Positions 54,901-62,687 of a DNA stretch of 62,687 bases are shown one piece after another. The stretch is from JAKVCB01 sp963578605 (lineage in GTDB: Bacteria > Planctomycetota > Planctomycetia > Pirellulales > Lacipirellulaceae). The position numbers and the translations under genes are program-made. The notes beneath the pieces were generated by a model, which was not told the origin of the DNA, did not search any database, and saw only the letters and a program-made list of their open reading frames with translations. Numbering within the stretch: the first letter of the stretch is position 1; the number at the start of each line of letters is the position of its first letter. Where the stretch lies: contig CAUZEA010000023.1 of assembly GCA_963578605.1 (NCBI GenBank), positions 1 through 62,687 on the forward strand. Direction: 5' to 3'.

Positions 54901-55235
54901 GCCGAGGACATGGGACTTCGCGATTCCGAAATGAAACGCTCCAGGTTGTTGAGTGCCATATCGGGATCGGCCAGATTGGGAACCGTCGCGGCGAACTGAC
55001 GGCAAATATGGGCCAGCAGGTCCAAGGTGACGCCCACAGTCGCAAGTCGACGCAAATTATCGTGCGCAGTTTTAGCGTCAGCCAGATTCAGCGATTTCAG
55101 CCATGGCTTGGCCAGCGAAAAATCGTCCAGCATGCACTGAACCTGGTCAGGTCCAGATTCCTCGGGAGAAAAAGCTCCTGCAATGGCGGGTTGGGGAGAA
55201 GTGGGTGGGTCGGTTGACAGACGCTCGGTATCCAT
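51981..55235 (-). CDS. glnE: Bifunctional glutamine synthetase adenylyltransferase/deadenylylase
   Basis: The 1084-residue length and two nucleotidyltransferase halves identify GlnE. The N-terminal site is VLALGKLGGVELNYSSDIDL (about 250-270) and the C-terminal site is LAIGKLGGREPNYHSDLDLV (about 793-813). Both carry the GG-x(E)-LNY/PNYxSDxDL metal motif, and RLRPEGSQGE and DPRLRPTGRSG follow the respective sites. The N-terminal half removes AMP from glutamine synthetase and the C-terminal half adds it, in response to PII. It is a single gene with no glnA or glnB nearby. Confidence 0.95.
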   Translation of the reverse strand: MDTERLSTDPPTSPQPAIAGAFSPEESGPDQVQCMLDDFSLAKPWLKSLNLADAKTAHDNLRRLATVGVTLDLLAHICRQFAATVPNLADPDMALNNLERFISESRSPMSSAALFERDFEALPNLLQLFSTSQYLSNLLIVDNEAYDLLRITGGQPVARDSLIEELDQEVTTLRNQREVMASLRRFKRRETLRIAFGDIIRSQTVATVARQISYLADTIIEVALRFARRALEELRGEPLGPKGNRARFVVLALGKLGGVELNYSSDIDLVFFYDLDGQTDAARPISNHEFFERLSCDLVKLLSESTNLGIAYRVDLRLRPEGSQGEVCINFDRALSYYDNKARTWERQAFVKARAVAGDLDLGHALLKHLETWIYRRFLSRADITGIRGIKQRIERRAETTGQKERDVKTGYGGIRDIEFAIQFLQLLNGGSLPEVRGGNTLEAIANLEKSGCLTNQESSILEDNYSMLRKLEHRLQIMFDLQTHRMQEDPDELRKLAIRLGYSGTPHAQALETFQADYLRRTARNHRILNHLLHDAFEDDQSSEPEVDLVNDPQPSEETITEVLGKYPFADIPAAYNNLMALATERIRFLSTRRCRHFLAAIAPRLLEAIADTPQPDATLVNLSRVSDSLGGKSALWELFSANRPTLNLYVTLCAACPYLAGILTSHPGMIDELLDSLVVDKLPTRAMLEETLADLSRGAEDLEPILHSFKNAQHMRVGVRDMLGKDDIRATHATLSDVAETCLKQIATIEYSNLVEKFGEPMITRPSATSLEDPITQKYWSAIADREGDTCEAIILAIGKLGGREPNYHSDLDLVFLYEADGQTVHRTRPHNGKSTTSNAHFFGELGQRIMTVANHLGPYGRLYEVDPRLRPTGRSGLLAVPLDGFARYFAEEHGQLWERQALCKARVIVGSPQVAGLAVRAVARAAFAPGWQPQMAGEIRAMRRRLEETASPHNLKRGKGGTVDTEFVVQMHQLKYGHADPSVRVPGTLDALLALEHGGYISTDDSEYFQRSYRFQRSVEARIRLMNSTGRHEFPTEANELAKLAYLLGYADPALLVKEADAFIQENRRRFNRLLDAAART

Positions 55236-55437
55236 AATGCGTGTGGATGTTCAACCCGCTGATCAGAAAATTGATCGGGCGACTGCCCGAGGACGGTTGG
55301 TATTGTAGCCAACCTTTGGCTTAACGTCACTTACCCGCCGGGCAGGGGCCTGGCAGAGGGTGCCGCCCCGCCCCCCAAGGACATCACCAGTCATTGGCGC
55401 GCGTGGAGTTTGCAGCAGGCCAACGTGAAACCACCGC

Positions 55438-56859
55438 TCAATTTTCCAGCGTGTAAAGCTCGGGTCCGGTGTGGCGTGTTATCACCTCACCAAACAGGGT
55501 GTGCGCATTGGCATCGTAGATGGCAATCGGCAAGATTTCGCCCGTCTGCCGGCGATTACCGGTGAAAACGACAATCCGGTCGCAATGGGTTCGACCAGTC
55601 AACTGCAGGACGTCCCCTTCCACACCTTGTTTTGAGCTGGCTTTGCTGGGTCCTTCGACGAGCACCTCCACCGTTTGACCGAGAAAGATCTGGTTATCTT
55701 CTTCGCTAATGGTATTTTGCAGACCCAGCAAATCGTTGTTGCGGCGACGTTTGATCTCTTCCGGCACGTCGTCTGCGAACATCTGGGCTCCCTTGGTACC
55801 AGGTCGTTCGCTGTATTTGAAGATGAAACTGTTCTTGAACCGCAATTCGCCCACCAAATCCATGGTCTGCTGGAAGTCATCGTCGGTTTCACCACAAAAG
55901 CCGACGATGAAATCGCTCGTAACGGCGGCTGCCGGAATCCATTCGAAGATCCGGCTGTGCATCTCTCGGTACTCTTCGATCGTGTAGCCGCGTTTCATGC
56001 GCTCCAGAATCCGATTGGCACCACTCTGGACAGGCACGTGGAGATACTTGCTGATTTTCGGTAGATCACGAACTGCTGCCAGCAAATCATTGGTCATGTC
56101 CTTGGGATAGTTGGTTACGAACTTGATCCTCTGCAGGCCGTCGATTTCGTGAAGCAGGTGCAAGAGATCACTGAAGCGGGTGATCTTTGTCCCGCTGCGG
56201 TGTTGATAGCTGTTTACGGTTTGCCCTAAAAGTGTGATTTCTTTGCAGCCTTCGCTGGCCAGTTGGCGGGCTTCCGCCACAATTTGCTCTGGAGGACGGC
56301 TTTGTTCCGGCCCGCGCACACTGGGGACAATGCAGTACGTGCAGAACTTATCGCAGCCAATGACGATGCGGACATAGGCCTGATAAGGAGTTGGCCGCAT
56401 TTCCGGATCGCGCAGCGGATCGTAACTTTCGTGGCTCCGCTCGATTTGCGATCGGCTGCCATCTTTCCGCCCGAGGCTCACCTCCATGCGCGGCTGCCCG
56501 CCGGCTTCGATTTCACGAATCAACGTCGGCACCTGATGCAGCTGCCCGGGTCCCACCACCAAATCGACATACGGGGCCCGTTCGAAAATCAGTCGTTGAT
56601 CCTTTTGGGCCATACACCCCAGGACTCCGATGACCTTTTCGGGATTGTCGTGTTTGGCATTCTTGAGTCTTCCGAGTGCACTATAAATCTTGTCTTCGGC
56701 GTGCTGACGTACGCTGCAAGTGTTGAACAAGATGGTGTCAGCCTGCTTGACATCCCTGGTCAGCTCATAGCCATCTTTGCGCAGATTTGCCACCACCAGC
56801 TCACTGTCGAGAATGTTCATCTGGCAGCCAACGGTCTCGATGTAGAGTTTCTTTGTCAT
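55438..56859 (-). CDS. miaB: tRNA-2-methylthio-N6-dimethylallyladenosine synthase
   Basis: The 473-residue radical-SAM methylthiotransferase has an N-terminal UPF0004 domain (YIETVGCQMNILDSELV, FNTCSVRQHAEDK, VLGCMAQKD), the radical-SAM cluster motif GCDKFCTYCIVP, LLGQTVNSYQH and a C-terminal TRAM domain (EVLVEGPSKASS, LTGRTHCDRIVVF). MiaB adds the methylthio group to A37 in tRNAs. The start at 56859 (MTKKLYIETVG) follows the family; ATG 56892 would add 11 residues. Confidence 0.95.
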   Translation of the reverse strand: MTKKLYIETVGCQMNILDSELVVANLRKDGYELTRDVKQADTILFNTCSVRQHAEDKIYSALGRLKNAKHDNPEKVIGVLGCMAQKDQRLIFERAPYVDLVVGPGQLHQVPTLIREIEAGGQPRMEVSLGRKDGSRSQIERSHESYDPLRDPEMRPTPYQAYVRIVIGCDKFCTYCIVPSVRGPEQSRPPEQIVAEARQLASEGCKEITLLGQTVNSYQHRSGTKITRFSDLLHLLHEIDGLQRIKFVTNYPKDMTNDLLAAVRDLPKISKYLHVPVQSGANRILERMKRGYTIEEYREMHSRIFEWIPAAAVTSDFIVGFCGETDDDFQQTMDLVGELRFKNSFIFKYSERPGTKGAQMFADDVPEEIKRRRNNDLLGLQNTISEEDNQIFLGQTVEVLVEGPSKASSKQGVEGDVLQLTGRTHCDRIVVFTGNRRQTGEILPIAIYDANAHTLFGEVITRHTGPELYTLEN

Positions 56860-57032
56860 TGAAAAGTGGTTCCGTCGATGTAACATCGCCACAGTTCAAG
56901 CGGCGTCGTTATGCAGTATGATTTCCCAACGCGTGAGATTGCTCGCAGGCGTATCTTTTTTCCAAGGGTCAGAACGGTGCTAGCAGCGAGACCCGGCATG
57001 ATACCGCGCCGACGGGCATTTTGCAGCGCTGG

Positions 57033-57971
57033 TTAGACTGGCCCCAGGCGATCGCCAGCCAGGACGCGATTGCCGCGGAGGAATTCAGCTGCTGGCATGG
57101 GTCGCCGTCCCGCCGCCTGCAGACGACAGATTTCCACCCCGCCGTCACCCGCTTGAACGACAAGTTGCTTGTCGGCAACGAGGACCGTGCCGGGTACGGC
57201 CGCCGGTTCCCCGGCAACGCAACTGACTTTGTCGATGTTCAAACGTAAAGGTTCTCCTTGCGGTCGGTGCCAGAATGTGAATGCGCGGGGCCAGGGAATC
57301 ATGGCTCGAATTTGATTCTTGACGCGGGTCGATGGTTGCGACCAATCAAGTGCGCCGTCCGCTTTCTGCAAGCGGGGTGCTTTGGTTGTGCGGGCTGGGT
57401 CTTGCTTGACCGACGCGGTGCGGCCAGCAGCGATGCCGTCCACCACGCGGCAAACCAATGCGGCTCCCAGGATTGCCAGCCGCGATTCAAGCTCTGCGGC
57501 CGTTTCCTCGGGATCAATGGGTGTTGCTTCCTGGGCCAGGCAAGGCCCTGCATCAAGCCCTGGCGTCATTTGAATCACGCTGTTTCCCGTTTCTTGCTCG
57601 CCATTAAGGATTGCCCACTGGACTGGTGCGGCACCCCGGTATTTCGGCAGCAGTGAGCCATGCAAGTTAATGCCGCCAAAACAGGCCGTATCCAGGGTGG
57701 CCGGTTTGAGGATCTCTCCATAGTCGCAGACCACCAGAAGGTCGGCTGCGAGTTGACGAAGTTGTTCTTGTGCCCCAACCGCGTTGACCGTTTCCGGATC
57801 CCACGTCTCCAACTGGAGGTCGTGTGCTGCCTGCCGCATCGGATTAGCGGACTTTTTTGCCCGTCCCCGGGGGGGACGGGTGACGACCTGCACGAGGTCG
57901 TGGTTGCTGCTTGCCAACGCCTGCAATGTCGGCACGGCAAAAGGGCCTGTTCCCAGCATCAAGAGCCGCAT
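57033..57971 (-). CDS. fmt: Methionyl-tRNA formyltransferase
   Basis: The 312-residue protein has the formyltransferase core GGINLHGSLLPKYRGAAPVQ, with catalytic Asn, His and later Asp in TPGLDAGPCL, and a C-terminal tRNA-binding domain (QKADGALDWSQP, IRAMIPWPRAFTF). It formylates initiator Met-tRNA. The N-terminal loop after VVTRPPRGRAKKS is a little shorter than usual. It is placed 2 bp after def on the minus strand, forming the classic def-fmt operon. Confidence 0.95.
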   Translation of the reverse strand: MRLLMLGTGPFAVPTLQALASSNHDLVQVVTRPPRGRAKKSANPMRQAAHDLQLETWDPETVNAVGAQEQLRQLAADLLVVCDYGEILKPATLDTACFGGINLHGSLLPKYRGAAPVQWAILNGEQETGNSVIQMTPGLDAGPCLAQEATPIDPEETAAELESRLAILGAALVCRVVDGIAAGRTASVKQDPARTTKAPRLQKADGALDWSQPSTRVKNQIRAMIPWPRAFTFWHRPQGEPLRLNIDKVSCVAGEPAAVPGTVLVADKQLVVQAGDGGVEICRLQAAGRRPMPAAEFLRGNRVLAGDRLGPV

Positions 57972-57973
57972 GG

Positions 57974-58561
57974 TTACGTCCGCAGCCTTTCCAGCTCTTG
58001 AAGTTGAGCTGCAATTTGTGCTTCTGGTGGGATTTCACCCGTTTCGCTCTTGCTGTGAAACTCGATTTCAAAGTCCGCGAGCTGGTCACGAACCTCGGCC
58101 AGTTGGGCTGGTGCAAGTCGATCGATGAACAACACACCGTCCAGATGGTCTGTTTCATGTTGGACGATGCGGGCAGGAAGTTCATCCAGATTCAAGTTGA
58201 GTTCATTGCCTACCAGATCGTATGCCTGGATTTGAACCGTCTCTTTCCGAACGACGTTGGCATGGACCCCGGGGATGCTCAAGCATCCTTCCTCAGCCTC
58301 GGCCAGACCTTTGCCGCTGCGGACTACAGGATTGATAAAGACCTGCTCTATTTCTTCCGAGTCAGGATCTGATTGAAGATTGGCCACGAATAGCCGGTAA
58401 GGCAGGCCGACCTGATTGGCGGCCAGGCCAACCCCCTCGTGTTCGTACATGAGTTCGAACATTTCGGTGACCAGCACCCGCAATTCGGTATCGACCTTTT
58501 TGAGCGGCTTCGATGGATGCCGCAGGGTGGGGTGCGGATAATGGATAATTTGAAGTGACAC
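57974..58561 (-). CDS. def: Peptide deformylase
   Basis: The 195-residue enzyme has all three PDF motifs: GVGLAANQVG, EEGCLSIPG and QHETDHLDGVLF (HExxH form). It removes the formyl group from new proteins, working with fmt downstream. The C-terminal extension after DQLADFEIEF is longer than in many PDFs. It is divergent from the VWA gene, with about 210 bp between the starts. Confidence 0.95.
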   Translation of the reverse strand: MSLQIIHYPHPTLRHPSKPLKKVDTELRVLVTEMFELMYEHEGVGLAANQVGLPYRLFVANLQSDPDSEEIEQVFINPVVRSGKGLAEAEEGCLSIPGVHANVVRKETVQIQAYDLVGNELNLNLDELPARIVQHETDHLDGVLFIDRLAPAQLAEVRDQLADFEIEFHSKSETGEIPPEAQIAAQLQELERLRT

Positions 58562-58774
58562 AGAAAATCCAACTCAAAGCTTGTGGAAGCACAAGGCGTA
58601 CTCCGCCTCGTTCAACGACGAAGTACCGATGGCCAGGGATTTGCAGTTTCCGATGATGCAATGTCGGGCCAGTTGGGCGGATTAGGAGGTCCCCTTTCCT
58701 GCCGCTGGCGAATCTTCCCGCATTCTCCACCTGCCAGGCCGCTTTTTTCAAGGCCAGACCCGCAACAACAAATT

Positions 58775-60001
58775 ATGATTATAGAGGTGAGTTTGATCAG
58801 GGCGAAGTCCCCACGTTGGCCACAATGGCTGGCAGCCCTAGAATCGCTCGGCTTTCATTGGGCCGGAGTCGAAGCGAAACCAGTCAGCGGCCGACAAACC
58901 AGGGAATGTGACGTGGTTCAGTTGCCTAACCCTCCCAATTCGGATCGCAATCGTTCAGCAGCCGGTTGGTTGACCTCCGCGGTGCTCCACGGATCTGTCC
59001 TGCTGGTACTTGTCTGGTCGGTTCCCGACCCCTTAGGTGGCACCAGCATCGAGCCAACGTTGACAACCAGAATCGTACTCGACCGAATAAGTGACGACTC
59101 AGCGCAGGAGGAAGCGACCACCACCGAAGAGGAATTCGCTGGGGAGCCATCTGGTGGTGGGAAGGTTCCTGCGGCCGTCGAGGTGGTTCGTGAGGAAATC
59201 GAACCGAACCGGGTAGAAACCGTACCGGCAGACGAACTCGCCAGCGAACCGGTGGAGGAACGAGTCGAAATCTCCGTACCGTTGCTGCCCGAGGATCCGC
59301 CTGCACCGACGGTCGTGGAGAACGCTGCGAGCATCCCTCCGCTCGTTTCGACGACGGGATCGATTTTCGATGGGCTGCTTGCGCCGTCAGTGGCAACAGG
59401 GAAATCGAATACCGGAGCAGGAGGAGGATGGCCCCGACTCAGTGGTGGGAAAGCCCGGGTCCAGATCTTTGGTGTGGAAGGTACCGGAACCCGGTTCGTT
59501 TATCTGTTCGATCGCAGTGTGAGCATGGAAGGCACTCCCCTGGCGGCTGCCAAGCGACAACTCATTCAGAGTTTGGATTCGCTCGACAGCATCCATCAGT
59601 TCCAGATCATTTTTTTCAATCACCGGATGTCGATCCTTGATTCGACCGACCAGCAGCAGCGAATTGCCTACGCGACCGACCGAAACAAGTCATTGGCTGA
59701 AGCGTTCATTGGGACCATATCCGCCGACGGAGGGACCGATCGATATGCCGCAATTCGTCAGGCAATTCGGCTTCGTCCCGACGCGATCTTCTTTTTGACC
59801 GACGCCGACGATCCCATGCCTGCCGCCGAGATTGCCGAAGTCCTTTTCGACAATCGCCGTGTTGGCGCAGCGATCCATACGATCGAGTTTGGCCGCGGCG
59901 TTGAGCAGGGGCGATACAACTTCTTGGTTCAATTGGCCGAGCAAAGCGGCGGGCAATACGGCTACGTCAACACCCGTTTATTGTCGCCTGCCGGCCAATA
60001 G
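58775..60001 (+). CDS. TonB-like membrane-anchored VWA protein
   Basis: In the form starting at ATG 58775 the protein has 408 residues. An N-terminal part precedes a single helix (AGWLTSAVLHGSVLLVLVW), as in TonB-type anchors. A long Glu/Pro-rich periplasmic linker follows, then a VWA-like domain with FVYLFDRSVSMEGTPL (a MIDAS with DxSxS) and DAIFFLTDADDP. A GTG about 40 codons later, nearer the helix, is an equally good start. Its role is unknown; VWA proteins of this plan may link periplasmic partners to the inner membrane. Confidence 0.8.
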   Translation: MIIEVSLIRAKSPRWPQWLAALESLGFHWAGVEAKPVSGRQTRECDVVQLPNPPNSDRNRSAAGWLTSAVLHGSVLLVLVWSVPDPLGGTSIEPTLTTRIVLDRISDDSAQEEATTTEEEFAGEPSGGGKVPAAVEVVREEIEPNRVETVPADELASEPVEERVEISVPLLPEDPPAPTVVENAASIPPLVSTTGSIFDGLLAPSVATGKSNTGAGGGWPRLSGGKARVQIFGVEGTGTRFVYLFDRSVSMEGTPLAAAKRQLIQSLDSLDSIHQFQIIFFNHRMSILDSTDQQQRIAYATDRNKSLAEAFIGTISADGGTDRYAAIRQAIRLRPDAIFFLTDADDPMPAAEIAEVLFDNRRVGAAIHTIEFGRGVEQGRYNFLVQLAEQSGGQYGYVNTRLLSPAGQ

Positions 60002-60019
60002 TCACGATATTGCCCCCAA

Positions 60020-60433
60020 CTACCAGGGACCCCGCACATAATAAACGCCGAATTGGTTCGTATCTTGTGGCCACCTGGGCGTGTGCTTGAAAGGTCCACC
60101 GAAAGGACCCGGGCCAGGGTAGTTGCGGCCAAATTGATGGTCGAGGCGCGAAAGCCGCGAACTGCTCACACCCCAGCCCCAGTTTGTCTGCAGGTTTGCC
60201 GTGGGCGGAACGACAAGTGCCAGGGGGCGTCCATACTGGTAGTAGGCGTAGTTGCGGTTCCAGTTGTAGAACTGGGCACGGCACAACGGTTTCATCACGC
60301 CGTAATCACCTCCACAATCGCACACCGCGCAGCCATCACAACCCCACCACTTGATCGCACTGGCTGTTTTGGGAAAAGTCACCAGGACAAACAGGACTGC
60401 CGCAGCAGCCACCAGAAAACAACGCTTCAACAT
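60020..60433 (-). CDS. Small secreted Cys-rich protein
   Basis: The 137-residue protein starts MLKRCFLVAAAAVLFVLVTF and is cleaved near ASA. The mature part begins IKWWGCDGCAVCDCGGDYG, a tight cysteine cluster, and then is Tyr/Gly/Pro-rich (NWNRNYAYYQYGRPLALVVP, PGPGPFGGPF). AAGGATG lies upstream of ATG 60433. It resembles planctomycete secreted envelope or stalk-like proteins of unknown function and shares its style with the neighbouring gene at 60504. Confidence 0.75.
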   Translation of the reverse strand: MLKRCFLVAAAAVLFVLVTFPKTASAIKWWGCDGCAVCDCGGDYGVMKPLCRAQFYNWNRNYAYYQYGRPLALVVPPTANLQTNWGWGVSSSRLSRLDHQFGRNYPGPGPFGGPFKHTPRWPQDTNQFGVYYVRGPW

Positions 60434-60464
60434 GGGTTGACATCCTTTTCGAGGGGAAAACATA

Positions 60465-60490
60465 ACCGGCCACGCGGGGACGTGGCCGGT
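60465..60490 (-). terminator. Strong hairpin between the two secreted-protein genes
   Basis: A perfect 10-bp stem, accggccacg (60465-60474) pairing with cgtggccggt (60481-60490), lies between the two minus-strand genes. On the minus strand it is followed by TTATGTTTTCC, a short T-rich run. It could be a partial terminator or a processing site that sets different levels of the two mRNAs. Confidence 0.6.
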
Positions 60491-60503
60491 GTTTCTAATT
60501 CGG

Positions 60504-61091
60504 CTATCGACGCCCCAACCGGTTCAGGCCGGAGACCGAGTCATTGAGCGAGTCGGTGAAGCGACTGTTGCGATCACCATAAAGTCCAAATAACCAGTGT
60601 TGAATCAGGTCACCGCTGGTACGGTAGCGGACATTGGTACGTGTCCAACCTGCGCCGCCGTTATACGTGTAGTAGGCCCGCTTGTGGCGGTAGAGGTACT
60701 CGTGTGGCATGAAGGGCTGATAGGTTATGTAGGTTTGCCCCACGAAAGCAGGTGTCGGGAGTGGCGACTCGTACAGTTGGGCTACGGTCCCAGAGGGCCC
60801 CGGGCCTGCATAATAGTTGTAGAACAAATCTTTTTGTTGCTGGTAGCTGATTCGTCGCTTGCCCTGCCAACCATTGGGGTCGCATTCACAACCGCATCCG
60901 TTACAAGCACAACCACAGTCCCCGACAGGATAACGACTGCGGTAACCGCACGGCTTGCCACTGCAACTCGAACGAAGGGGGTGGTCGTTGTAAACCTGGT
61001 TGCGGTTATAAGTCTGGGCGGCCTCGGCCGTGTCCAATCCGGCAGCAAGGATCAGGCAGGCAACCAGTCCAAGTAGGAGATTTCGCGACAT
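60504..61091 (-). CDS. Secreted Cys-rich protein
   Basis: The 195-residue protein has a signal peptide (LLLGLVACLILAAGLDTAEA) and a GDCGCACNGCGCECDPNGW cysteine cluster near residue 60. The rest is Tyr/Gly-rich (YQQQKDLFYNYYAGPGPSG, YLYRHKRAYYTYNGGAGW). GAGGAAACC lies just before ATG 61091. I do not know its function; the repeated CxC pattern suggests metal binding or disulfide cross-linking at the envelope. It is separated from the next, similar gene by a strong hairpin. Confidence 0.78.
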   Translation of the reverse strand: MSRNLLLGLVACLILAAGLDTAEAAQTYNRNQVYNDHPLRSSCSGKPCGYRSRYPVGDCGCACNGCGCECDPNGWQGKRRISYQQQKDLFYNYYAGPGPSGTVAQLYESPLPTPAFVGQTYITYQPFMPHEYLYRHKRAYYTYNGGAGWTRTNVRYRTSGDLIQHWLFGLYGDRNSRFTDSLNDSVSGLNRLGRR

Positions 61092-61483
61092 GAGGTTTCC
61101 TCCTTCGTCATCCGCTGTGGTTTGGCAAGCAAGCGCAAGCTGAGGTGCGTGGCCAGGCTTGGTCCATCGGGCGTTGGGTACAGAGAATTGGGTCTGGCAG
61201 GTGGGGTGGGAGGCCGGGACGGATAGACCCCGCCGACCGGTAAGGTCTATTTATGGTGTCGGTTACGGTCGTGGGTAGGGGTGAGTCTTTGTTTATTGGA
61301 TATCACGGATGCAGCTATTGTGAGGCTCAAAGGTCCCAAAACCCGTGTGTAAATGCCAGCTGATCACCGCTATAATCGAAAAAACCATTACAGATTTCCC
61401 ATCATTTGCCGGGCGCGAGGGAGTCACCATTCGCAGCCGCTCACGAGTGGTCAAGGCAATCGTTTGTATTACGGGATAGCACA
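61092..61483. other. Divergent promoter region before top6B
   Basis: About 390 bases lie between two divergent genes. A TATAAT box is at 61371-61376, about 110 bases before the likely top6B start, without a clear -35 box. The region is GC-rich near 61200-61240 and holds no gene that I can support. Confidence 0.45.
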
Positions 61484-62687
61484 TTGGCATTTACCAAAAA
61501 GAAAGCGAAAAAGAAACCCACTGCTGCGACAACAAAAAGGCCAGCCAAGAAAACAAAAAGGCGAGGGAAGAAAAAGTTGCGATCCAGCACGCCCGCACGA
61601 GGCACCCATAGTGAACTGAACGGTTGCGCTGCAACGGCTTCGACAAGTCGACGCCGAGCTACTGCCAAGAGTATGGCAGCCAGCCAGCGTGACATATCGG
61701 TGAGCGAGTTTTTCGCGAAGAATCGCCACCTGCTGGGATTCGATAACCCGCGCAAAGCGTTACTAACCACGGTCAAAGAGGCCGTCGATAATTCACTCGA
61801 CGCGTGCGAAGAGGCAGGCATCCTCCCCGTGATTTGGGTCTATATCGAACAAACCGGTACCGATCGCTTTAAGGTTGGCGTGCAAGATAATGGCCCGGGG
61901 ATTCTCAAAAAGCAAATCCCGCTGATCTTTGGCAAGCTCCTCTACGGATCGAAATTCCACCGCCTGCGACAAAGCCGAGGCCAGCAAGGTATTGGAATTA
62001 GCGCTGCTGGCATGTACGGTGTCCAAACGACTGGGAAGCCGGTGAAGATCATTTCGAAAGTGTCGACTCGCAAACCGACGCACTATTATGAGATTCAAAT
62101 TGACACCAAACGAAACAGGCCGCGGATTCTCAACGGGCGTGGCGAAGGAGTCGACATCCCGCCCGGGGCCAAGGGCAGGAAGTACATTGAACAGCATGGC
62201 ATCGAATGGGAAGAAGAGAATCATGGAACCCGTGTGACCATCGAACTGCAGGCTAAATTTGTGCGTGGTCGTGGCGGTGTCGATGAATATCTTGAGCAAA
62301 CGGCGATCGCCAATCCGCACGTTACGCTGCACTATGTCGATTCGGATAACCGGAACCGCAGTTACGAGCGATCGGTAACCATGCTTCCCAAGGAGCCGAA
62401 GGAAATCAAGCCACATCCGTATGGGGTCGAGTTAGGCCGCCTCGCCGAGATGGTTGAGGAAGCAGCTCCTGCGACAATTTCCCAGTTTTTGACCACCATG
62501 TTTTCGCGCGTGACCCCGGCCACGGCTCGACGGATTTGTCAGAACGCTAATGTCTCCACTCGTGCGAATACCCGTCGGATTGGCCGGCGTGAAGCCGACG
62601 CGATCTACCAGGCAATCCAGCAGACCAAAATACCGTCCCCCGCGACCGACTGCATCTGCCCGATCGGAGAGGAACTCATCCTCCAGG
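61484..62687 (+). CDS. top6B: DNA topoisomerase VI subunit B, incomplete at window end
   Basis: The frame reads VSEFFAKNRHLLGFDNPRKA, the GHKL ATP motif TVKEAVDNSLDACEEAG, VQDNGPGILKKQIP, the glycine-rich GSKFHRLRQSRGQQGIGISA, and then the transducer region up to the window end. This is Top6B, the ATPase subunit of the A2B2 type IIB topoisomerase. ATG 61673 is a safe start. The open frame extends upstream through a Lys/Arg-rich tail (FTKKKAKKKPTAATTKRPAK) to TTG 61484, which I use as the likely start because basic tails are common here. Subunit A is expected just beyond the window. Confidence 0.93.
   Translation, partial: MAFTKKKAKKKPTAATTKRPAKKTKRRGKKKLRSSTPARGTHSELNGCAATASTSRRRATAKSMAASQRDISVSEFFAKNRHLLGFDNPRKALLTTVKEAVDNSLDACEEAGILPVIWVYIEQTGTDRFKVGVQDNGPGILKKQIPLIFGKLLYGSKFHRLRQSRGQQGIGISAAGMYGVQTTGKPVKIISKVSTRKPTHYYEIQIDTKRNRPRILNGRGEGVDIPPGAKGRKYIEQHGIEWEEENHGTRVTIELQAKFVRGRGGVDEYLEQTAIANPHVTLHYVDSDNRNRSYERSVTMLPKEPKEIKPHPYGVELGRLAEMVEEAAPATISQFLTTMFSRVTPATARRICQNANVSTRANTRRIGRREADAIYQAIQQTKIPSPATDCICPIGEELILQ

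Overview
The window looks like chromosomal DNA of a planctomycete, probably of the Pirellulales type. The evidence is DUF1559 pseudopilin, PEP-CTERM and dockerin surface proteins, the planctomycete N-terminal RVERLEDRRLL motif on secreted proteins, a long PVC-type heme-binding CxxCH protein, DUF4159 and MoxR/DUF58/BatA/VWA genes, an LptD-like outer-membrane protein and a bacterial topoisomerase VI B subunit. No rRNA, tRNA or CRISPR array was seen.

Layout. 1-1019: a methyltransferase start cut by the window edge, a small membrane-protein gene broken by a 14-bp tandem duplication, and a DUF1501 relic. 1020-5798: GH57 alpha-glucan enzyme, lipoprotein MsrB, BioD and a shikimate-dehydrogenase-like protein without the catalytic residues. 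6526-10594: a four-gene, end-overlapping minus-strand operon (pseudopilin, DUF4465, surface protein, methyltransferase) headed by a clear cobalamin riboswitch. 10764-10979: a short SelW-like gene with an in-frame UGA in a CxxU motif, so probably a selenoprotein. 11163-15910: housekeeping-type sigma factor, a 1.4-kb stretch without supported genes, a zinc-ribbon-like membrane protein and a GT4 glycosyltransferase.

16023-39240: a DUF4159 gene and the moxR-DUF58-BatA-VWA operon face away from each other but are separated by about 8 kb. That insert is bracketed by two ~435-bp direct repeats (18168-18602 and 26380-26812), each holding the start of the DUF4159 gene and the moxR start codon. It carries two secreted proteins that share one N-terminal secretion/dockerin cassette but have unrelated GC-rich payloads (an alpha/beta hydrolase and an HEFGH metalloprotease), an orphan malonate transporter madLM, and decayed transposase pieces. 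After the VWA gene comes a Wadjet-type jetABC operon with no jetD.

39639-62687: quinone oxidoreductase, two tandem dynamin-like/DUF697 GTPases, the PVC cytochrome protein, an unknown Cys-rich protein, an LptD-like protein, GlnE, MiaB, Fmt-Def, a TonB-like VWA protein, two small Cys-rich secreted proteins, and the start of topoisomerase VI subunit B running off the window.

The most interesting points are the B12 riboswitch over a pseudopilin/PEP-CTERM surface operon, the UGA-containing SelW-like gene that ordinary gene finding would miss, and the repeat-bounded island that splits DUF4159 from moxR.
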